Below are positions 38,395 to 43,538 of a DNA stretch of 43,538 bases, piece after piece. Both the position numbers and the translations under genes were made by a program. The stretch is taken from assembly GCA_029553955.1 (NCBI GenBank), contig JAKPJZ010000041.1, positions 1 to 43,538 of the forward strand, written 5' to 3'. The DNA comes from Chloroflexota bacterium. Its GTDB lineage: Bacteria > Chloroflexota > Anaerolineae > SpSt-313. How positions within the stretch are numbered: the stretch's first letter is position 1; each line of letters begins with the position of its first letter. A model generated the notes under the pieces. That model was not told where the DNA came from. It did not search any database and saw nothing but the letters and a program-made list of their open reading frames with translations.

Positions 38395-39774
38395 ATGAGG
38401 GTCACGCTCATTTATCCCGGCATTGGAGGCAAAGGCTTCAACAGCCTGGGGCAGGGGATGGATTCCGGCTGGATCGGCCACGGGCTGGCGATCCTGGCGG
38501 CATGTGCGCGGCAGGCGGGCGCCGAGGTCGACCTGATCGACCTGCGCGCCCTGCCCGACTGGGAGACGTTCCGCAGCGAGGTGGCACGGCGCCGGCCCGA
38601 CGTGGTGGGCGTGAGCATGATGAGCGCCGACTATAACCCGGGCATGCGCGCCCTCGAGATCGTGCGCCAGGTCAACCCCGCCATCCGCACCTGCGTGGGC
38701 GGGCCGCACCCCACCATCTGCCTGGGCGAGGTGCAGGATAGCCCCCTCATCGACCATATCTTCCCGGGCGAAGGCGAGGTTTCCTTCCCCGAGGCGCTGC
38801 GTACGTGGATGAGCGGCGGAGCAGTGCCGCGCATCGTGCCGCCCGTGCAGCCCGACCTCGACGCGGTGCCCTATGCCGATCACGAGCTCTTCCTGGCCGA
38901 GTGGCGCCGCTGGGGCTATGCGCTCGACTCGCCCGAGGCGCCCTTTGTGCCCGAGCTGCCGGCGCCCTTTGTGACCATCATCGCCGGCCGCGGCTGCATC
39001 TACAACTGCAGCTACTGCCAGCCGGCCGAGCGCCACATCTTTGGCCGCATGGTGCGCCGGCGCAGTGTGCCCAACGTCATCGCCGAGCTGACAGAGCTGC
39101 GCGAGCGCTACCGGTTCAACTCGTTCATGTTCCACGACGACTGCCTCACCGAAGACCGCGAGTGGGTCATCGCCTTCTGCCGCGCCTACCAGGAGGCGGG
39201 TTTCACCCAACCCTTCTTTTGCCAGAGCCGCGCCGACATCATCGTCAAGAATGAAGATATGGTGGCCCTGATGGCGCAAGCGGGGCTCAGGGGCTACCTC
39301 ATCGGCTTTGAGTCGGGGTCCGACCGCGTGCTGCGCTTTATCCGCAAGGGCACCAAGGTGTGGCAGAACCTGAGGGCCGCCGAGATCTGCCGCAAGTATG
39401 GCATCGCCATCTGGGCCAACTATATGCTGGGCCTGCCGACCGAGACCGAAGACGAGATGCGGGCTACCATCGCCATGCTCAAAAAGATGGACCCCGATTA
39501 CTATAGCCCGGCCTTTTACACGCCCCACCCCGGCTCGGACCTCTTCGCCTACTGCGAGGAGCACGGTCTCTCGCTGATCACCAGCCACGACTCGTACCGC
39601 CGCAACCCCACCGAAGTCAAGATCAAGGGGCACGACGCCGCCTTTCTGCAGTGGGCGCTCGCCGAGTCGCAGCGGCGCACGCTGCCCAACCGCTTGCGGC
39701 GCCTGTGGCGGCGCTACGCGAGGCCCGACAAGGTGTGGCGGCGAGTGCGGAGGGCGTTCGGGCGTGAGGCGTGA
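38395..39774 (+). CDS. B12-binding radical SAM enzyme
   Basis: A 459-residue protein; ATG at 38395 (GGAGAAGGACAG upstream). Residues 1-140 are a cobalamin-binding Rossmann-like domain of the BchE/HpnP type (VVGVSMMSADYNPG, CVGGPHPTI, IFPGEGE) without the DxHxxG base-off motif. The radical SAM core has GRGCIYNCSYC (4Fe-4S ligands about residues 201-208), HDDCLTED, GFESGSDRVL and YMLGLPTETEDEM. Such enzymes methylate or rearrange unactivated carbons, or act on lipids and polysaccharides. The next gene makes a nucleotide-sugar intermediate, so a cell-envelope role is possible. Confidence 0.85.
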   Translation: MRVTLIYPGIGGKGFNSLGQGMDSGWIGHGLAILAACARQAGAEVDLIDLRALPDWETFRSEVARRRPDVVGVSMMSADYNPGMRALEIVRQVNPAIRTCVGGPHPTICLGEVQDSPLIDHIFPGEGEVSFPEALRTWMSGGAVPRIVPPVQPDLDAVPYADHELFLAEWRRWGYALDSPEAPFVPELPAPFVTIIAGRGCIYNCSYCQPAERHIFGRMVRRRSVPNVIAELTELRERYRFNSFMFHDDCLTEDREWVIAFCRAYQEAGFTQPFFCQSRADIIVKNEDMVALMAQAGLRGYLIGFESGSDRVLRFIRKGTKVWQNLRAAEICRKYGIAIWANYMLGLPTETEDEMRATIAMLKKMDPDYYSPAFYTPHPGSDLFAYCEEHGLSLITSHDSYRRNPTEVKIKGHDAAFLQWALAESQRRTLPNRLRRLWRRYARPDKVWRRVRRAFGREA

Positions 39775-39880
39775 GGCGTGATGGCTCGCCATGTTGCGTG
39801 TTCCGTCGGGATTGTGCCGAGCAAACGGAACACGCAATACGCGACACGGTTACGCATTACGTAGCACGCTCATTGGGAGG
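39764..39880. repeat. GTGAGGCGTGA/TACGCATTACG repeat hairpin
   Basis: Decamer-like units (GCGTGAGGCGTGAGGCGTGA) begin at the stop codon of the radical SAM gene. They are followed by TTGCGTGTTCCGT against ACGGAACACGCAA (39834 region) and TTACGCATTACGTAGCACGC before the next gene. Confidence 0.6.
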
Positions 39881-39884
39881 ACAC

Positions 39885-40913
39885 ATGAGAAACCTGCTCG
39901 TCACCGGCGGCGCTGGCTTTATCGGCTCGAACTTTGCCCGTTCCATGCTCGCCAAATACCCAGGCTATCGGCTGGCGGTGTATGACAAGCTGACCTATGC
40001 CGGCAACCTGGAGAACTTGAAGGACCTGTGGGACAACCCGCGCTTTTCCTTTGTGCAGGGCGATATCGCCGACGTGGCCAAGGTCGACGGCGTGGTGGGC
40101 GAGCTCAAGATCGATACCATCGTCAACTTTGCCGCCGAGACGCACGTGGACCGCTCGCTGCTCGAGCCGGGCAGCTTTATCATGACCGACGTCTATGGCA
40201 CCTATGCGCTGCTCGAGGCGGCCAAGAAGCACGGCGTGGAGCGCTTCCACCAGGTGTCGACCGATGAGGTCTATGGCGCTGTGCTGGAGGGGCGCTCGCT
40301 GGAGACGGACCCCCTGGAGGCGCGCAGCCCCTATTCGGCGAGCAAGGCGGGGGGCGATCTGCTGGTCCTTTCCTACTACACGAGCTTTGGCCTGCCGGTG
40401 ACCATCACCCGCGGCGCCAACAACATCGGCCCCTACCAGTACCCCGAGAAGGTCGTGCCGCTCTTTATCACCAATGCTATCGACGGGCAGCCCCTCCCCG
40501 TCTACGGCGATGGCCTGCAGATGCGCGACTATCAGTACGTGCTCGACCACTGCGAGGCCATCGATGTGGTGTTGCACCACGGGGCGCCGGGCCAGGTGTA
40601 CAACGCCGGTTCGGAGGTGGAGACGCGCAACGTCGAGATGGCGCGGCAGATCCTCGACCTTCTCCACCGGCCGCACTCATTGCTGCAGCACGTCACCGAC
40701 CGGCCCGGCCACGACCGGCGCTATGCGCTCGACTGCACCAAGATCCGCGCCCTTGGCTGGCGGCCACGCCACACTTTCGCCCAGGCGCTGGAGGAGACGG
40801 TGCGCTGGTACGTGGAAAATGAGGCGTGGTGGCGGCCGATCAAAGAGGGCGGCTACTTTCGCGAGTACTATGCGCGGAATTACGGGCATCGAGAGACGAT
40901 ACGGGACGCGTGA
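39885..40913 (+). CDS. rfbB: dTDP-glucose 4,6-dehydratase
   Basis: A 342-residue short-chain dehydratase; ATG at 39885 behind GGGAGGACAC. NAD-binding LVTGGAGFIGSNF (residues 5-17), DKLTYAGNLENL, NFAAETHVDRSL, the catalytic STDEVYG (Thr-Asp-Glu) and YSASKAGGD (Tyr-x3-Lys), RGANNIGPYQYPEK and RYALDCTKI all match RfbB/RmlB. It converts dTDP-glucose to dTDP-4-keto-6-deoxyglucose for rhamnose and other deoxysugars. No other rml genes occur in the window. Confidence 0.92.
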   Translation: MRNLLVTGGAGFIGSNFARSMLAKYPGYRLAVYDKLTYAGNLENLKDLWDNPRFSFVQGDIADVAKVDGVVGELKIDTIVNFAAETHVDRSLLEPGSFIMTDVYGTYALLEAAKKHGVERFHQVSTDEVYGAVLEGRSLETDPLEARSPYSASKAGGDLLVLSYYTSFGLPVTITRGANNIGPYQYPEKVVPLFITNAIDGQPLPVYGDGLQMRDYQYVLDHCEAIDVVLHHGAPGQVYNAGSEVETRNVEMARQILDLLHRPHSLLQHVTDRPGHDRRYALDCTKIRALGWRPRHTFAQALEETVRWYVENEAWWRPIKEGGYFREYYARNYGHRETIRDA

Positions 40914-41060
40914 GGCGTAGAACGTGAGGCGTGAGGCGTGACGGGCGCTGCGTGTTGCAGGTTCCGTTTGCTTGCCCGGAGGAACGGAACACGCAATACG
41001 GGCCACGTATCACGCCTCACGCATTACGTTGTACGTATCACGTTTTACGTATCATGCGTT
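40908..41060. repeat. GTGAGGCGT/ACGCCTCAC repeat hairpin
   Basis: Units GAGGCGTGAGGCGTGA (about 40923-40940) face ATCACGCCTCACGCATTACG (about 41008-41030). GTTCCGTTTGC faces GGAACGGAACACGCAATACG. The family matches 39764-39880 and 4652-5032. Confidence 0.6.
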
Positions 41061-41083
41061 GCACGCCGGCTGCCGGCCTGTTC

Positions 41084-42259
41084 TCATGTTGCCGGTACAT
41101 GCACCGCGTACACGCCGCCCGGCGTGGTGGCGTAGAGGGTGCCGGGGGCGGCGGGGTCCCAGGCCACAGCCGAGACCTTGGCCTGGCCGAGCAGCTCGGC
41201 GCCGCAGGGCTGCCAGTGCTCGCCGCGGTCGTCGCTGAGGTAGAGGCCGCGCACCGTGCCCAGCGCCAGCCGTTCGGGCCGCGCGGGGTCGACGGCCAGC
41301 GCAAAGAGGCCATAGCCGCGCTGCCAGTCGGCCTCGGGCACCATGTCGGTGAGCGGGTCGACGCTCAACAGCACATCGGCCAGCCCATCCTTGAACTGCT
41401 GCCACTGCGCGCCGGCATCGTCGGAGCGCCAGACGCCGGTTGAGTCGGCCACGTAGAGCGCCGGCCAGGCCTGCGCCAGCGCGCCCCGCCCCCAGAAGGT
41501 CAGGCCCTCCGCGAGGTCCCGCGTCAGCCGGCCGTCTTCGTCGAACCAGGCCAGGTGGCTGCTGCCGCCTTCGCTGGTGAGCACGGCCAGGAAGCCCAGC
41601 GGCTCGCCCGGCAGCGCCAGGATGCTGGTGATATCCCAGCCGGTGGTAGGCCCGGTGACCTCCCAGGTCTGGCCGCCGTCGCGCGACACGCTCATGCCCG
41701 CGCAGGAGGTGCCATAGAGCAGGCCGGGGCGCGCCGGGTGTTCGGCCACCGGCCTGATGCCCTCGCCGCCCGGCAGGTCCTGCCAGGTCTCGCCGCCGTC
41801 GCTCGAGGCGCGGAAGAGGGGCGCGGGCTCGTCTTTGTAGCAGGAGGGCGAGGCGCCGGCGTAGAGGGTGCGCGCGTCGTGGGGCGAGACGAGCAGCCCC
41901 GGCACGACGAGCCCGCTCACCACGTGCCAGCTCGCGCCGTCGTCAGTGCTGCGCGCCACACCGTCGGCGAGCAGGGCATAGCGCACGGGGGAGCCGGGGG
42001 CCGCCAGGGCCAGCGCCTTGATGGGCTCGCCGTCCGCTGCCAGCGGGCCCTTCTCGCTGGGCTGCGGCGAGGAGGAGGCGGCGGGCGTGGGGCTCGCCAT
42101 GGCGGTGGGCACGGGTGTGGCCGGCTCGGCGCCCGGCGACGTAGCCACCGCTTGCGGCGACAGCGCTGCAGCATTGCGCGTGACGGCGGCCGGCGTCGGC
42201 GTGCAGCCGATGAGCACCGCCAACAACACCCCGGCAAGACCTATTCTCAGCTTGTACAT
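41084..42259 (-). CDS. BNR/Asp-box repeat lipoprotein
   Basis: A 391-residue lipoprotein; ATG at 42259 behind AAGGAG. Signal LLAVLIGC, then a Pro/Ala/Ser/Thr-rich linker to about residue 75. The rest is a beta-propeller with five Asp-box motifs (STDDGASWHV, SSDGGETWQDL, SRDGGQTWEV, SDDAGAQWQQF, SDDRGEHWQPC) as in sialidase-like and Ycf48-like proteins. The catalytic sialidase arginines and FRIP motif are not seen, so it is more likely a binding or assembly protein exposed on the membrane. A terminal ATTPGGVYAV closes the last blade. Confidence 0.8.
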   Translation of the reverse strand: MYKLRIGLAGVLLAVLIGCTPTPAAVTRNAAALSPQAVATSPGAEPATPVPTAMASPTPAASSSPQPSEKGPLAADGEPIKALALAAPGSPVRYALLADGVARSTDDGASWHVVSGLVVPGLLVSPHDARTLYAGASPSCYKDEPAPLFRASSDGGETWQDLPGGEGIRPVAEHPARPGLLYGTSCAGMSVSRDGGQTWEVTGPTTGWDITSILALPGEPLGFLAVLTSEGGSSHLAWFDEDGRLTRDLAEGLTFWGRGALAQAWPALYVADSTGVWRSDDAGAQWQQFKDGLADVLLSVDPLTDMVPEADWQRGYGLFALAVDPARPERLALGTVRGLYLSDDRGEHWQPCGAELLGQAKVSAVAWDPAAPGTLYATTPGGVYAVHVPAT

Positions 42260-42437
42260 CGCGGCTACTCCTTCGCTGGGCGCCTGCTGTTTGCCCTCGC
42301 ATTGCATTGCTGCTACTATAGTCGTCGTAGTCTGGGCGGCGCCTTTGCGGCTGCGGCGGCGTGGCAGCCGCCTCTGATGCTTTTGGGTTGGGCTCTGTGG
42401 GCCGCCGATCGCCAAGAGATGTAAACGGAGGTACTCA

Positions 42438-42947
42438 ATGAAGCTCGTCGCTGCCGACTATGCCGCCGAGATGCCCGACCTGATGTCGCAACTGGCCAGG
42501 CCCGGCTTACTGCTGGTGGTGCCCGACACATCGCGCCCGGCCAATGTGATGACCATTGGCTGGGCCACCTTCGGGCGGGTCTGGAGCCGGCCGATGTGCA
42601 TGGTGATGGTGCGGCCGTCGCGCTACACCTACGGCCTCATCAACCGCGCCGGGGTCTTTACCGTCAATCGCATGCCGGCCGGCTCGGCCAAGGCCGTAGC
42701 GCGCTGTGGCGCCGTCTCGGGCCGCGAGGTCGACAAGATCGCCGAGCAGGGCTGGACGTTGCAGCCGGGCGAGACGCAGCCGGCGCCCTACCTGGCCGAG
42801 GCTGCGCTGCACCTCGAATGCCGCACCGTGTTCACCAGCGAGGTGACCGCCGAGCTGGCCGAAGAGCTGCGCCTCGCCAGCTACCCCGAGGCCGACTATC
42901 ACACCCTGTACTTTGGCCTGGTGACTGGTGTCTATCGCCACGAATAG
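42438..42947 (+). CDS. Flavin reductase-like FMN-binding protein
   Basis: A 169-residue protein; ATG at 42438 behind GGAGGT. PANVMTIGWATFGRVWSRPM, VRPSRYTYGLINRAGVFTVN and CGAVSGREVDKIAE are the core of the flavoredoxin/flavin reductase split-barrel fold. It binds FMN and either reduces free flavin or passes electrons. It stands alone, divergent from the BNR lipoprotein gene. Confidence 0.85.
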   Translation: MKLVAADYAAEMPDLMSQLARPGLLLVVPDTSRPANVMTIGWATFGRVWSRPMCMVMVRPSRYTYGLINRAGVFTVNRMPAGSAKAVARCGAVSGREVDKIAEQGWTLQPGETQPAPYLAEAALHLECRTVFTSEVTAELAEELRLASYPEADYHTLYFGLVTGVYRHE

Positions 42948-42979
42948 CCACGAAGAATCGGCGCCGATGGCACCGCAGA

Positions 42980-43093
42980 GGTTGTAGGGGCGAGGCGACC
43001 TGGCCCCTACAACCTCTGCGGTGATTACGGCTCGCCGGTTGTAGGGGCGAGGTGACCTCGCCCCTACAACCTCTGCGGTGATTACGGCTCGCC
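42980..43093. repeat. 57-bp tandem duplication with hairpin
   Basis: Two units (42980-43036 and 43037-43093) each contain GGTTGTAGGGGCGAGG facing CCCCTACAACC, then CTCTGCGGTGATTACGGCTCGCC. They differ at two positions. The second unit runs into the 3' end of the DUF2007 gene, so the first carries a copy of that gene's last codons and stop. Confidence 0.8.
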
Positions 43094-43336
43094 GGCCTCG
43101 ACGTCGCTCTCGGCCAGGATGCGCCGCGCCTCCTCGGCCTGCTCGGCGGGCACGAGCACGCGCGTCTCGCCCCAGCCGTCGATGATCAGGCCCAGCATGC
43201 GCCCGGCGCTCTCGTACTGCAGGGCCGCGCGCAGGCCATAGTACTCGAGCTTGGCCCGCACAATCTCGGCCGCCGCCGGATTCGGCGCCGTGTAGACTAT
43301 CACTGGGGCCGAAGCATCTTCCCTTGCCATGTTCAT
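43082..43336 (-). CDS. DUF2007-like small protein
   Basis: An 84-residue protein; ATG at 43336 (GGGGG just upstream; a second ATG at 43330 is possible). APVIVYTAPNPAAAEIVRAKLE and a late RVLVPAEQAEEARRIL match DUF2007, a small ferredoxin-like fold of the putative signal-transducing type with unknown ligand. Its last codons lie in a duplicated hairpin unit. Confidence 0.75.
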   Translation of the reverse strand: MNMAREDASAPVIVYTAPNPAAAEIVRAKLEYYGLRAALQYESAGRMLGLIIDGWGETRVLVPAEQAEEARRILAESDVEAGEP

Positions 43337-43462
43337 CCCCCATTGCGGTTCAATGGCGGCGCTCACAACCTCTCGAGGAGCGCTCGTCATCCGCAGCGTC
43401 CTGGTGATAGCCGGCACTTGGCTCCGCTGCCGCCCGGCCCTGCCCCAGGATAGGGTTTTTTG

Positions 43463-43538
43463 CGGGTTGGTTGGCCCTGCTGGCTGCCCTGGCGCGCCCG
43501 CGGGCGCGCCAGGGCAGCCAGCAGGGCCAACCAACCCG
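43463..43538. repeat. Palindrome truncated by window end
   Basis: Arms 43463-43500 and 43501-43538 are exact complements without spacer for all 38 bases visible; centre GCGCCCGCGGGCGC. The left flank TAGGGTTTTTTG suggests the right arm continues past the window. Its arm resembles, but is not identical to, the 6743-6840 palindrome. The GATAGCCGGCA block lies at about 43411. Confidence 0.85.

Overview
This is a high-GC bacterial chromosomal segment with short operons, ATG/GTG/TTG starts behind strong Shine-Dalgarno sites, and intergenic gaps filled with inverted repeats. There are no rRNAs or other firm phylogenetic markers. The gene mix (BMP-type nucleoside ABC importer, AmmeMemoRadiSam-like radical SAM enzyme, DUF998 and DUF1028 proteins, lipoproteins with LxxC signals) and the repeat-rich gaps suggest a Chloroflexota (Anaerolineae-like) genome. 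That assignment is inference. No phage, CRISPR array, replication origin or transposase gene was seen.

Layout. 0.1-3.6 kb: DUF998 remnant, Dph6-like ATP pyrophosphatase, lipoprotein hydrolase, PQQ-type sugar dehydrogenase. 3.8-8.5 kb: a FadR-type regulator with its own promoter and FadR-like operator, an alkyl-DHAP synthase-like FAD enzyme and an FAD glycerol-3-phosphate dehydrogenase, a glycerolipid block. 8.5-15.9 kb: the most interesting region. A strong promoter, a Moco-type riboswitch with a terminator, then a substrate-binding lipoprotein (molybdopterin-fold domain fused to two BtuF-like domains), a FecCD permease, an ATPase, a radical SAM enzyme and an unrecognised 375-residue protein, the last four coupled by touching or overlapping ends. 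16.3-19.2 kb: membrane-anchored endonuclease/exonuclease/phosphatase and an FGGY kinase. 24.1-19.4 kb (minus): four-gene BMP nucleoside importer. 24.5-30.4 kb (minus): amidase, DUF1028 protein, zinc alcohol dehydrogenase, GalT-like HIT protein, unknown conserved protein. 30.7-34.7 kb: NAD(P)HX repair fusion, tRNA-Val(GAC) on the minus strand, large anchored extracytoplasmic protein. 34.9-37.8 kb (minus): a repeat-bearing protein, a small inverted-repeat element with target-site duplication, and glycerol kinase. 38.1-40.9 kb: tandem hairpin array, B12-binding radical SAM enzyme, dTDP-glucose 4,6-dehydratase. 41.1-43.3 kb: BNR-repeat lipoprotein, flavin reductase, DUF2007 protein.

How parts work together. 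Glycerol kinase, glycerol-3-phosphate dehydrogenase and the alkyl-DHAP synthase homologue, beside a FadR homologue, point to glycerol and ether/acyl lipid metabolism. The riboswitch operon looks like an uptake route for molybdenum, tungsten or a related cofactor, shut off when cofactor is plentiful. The BMP importer would bring in nucleosides.

Across the window runs a family of 58-98 bp near-perfect palindromes with little or no loop. Their arms differ in sequence, they always lie 3' of a gene, and most are preceded by a 27-28 nt CCGG...CCGG motif. In both ABC operons the palindrome sits between the binding-protein gene and the membrane/ATPase genes. All repeat arms, folds and motif matches were read by eye without computation.
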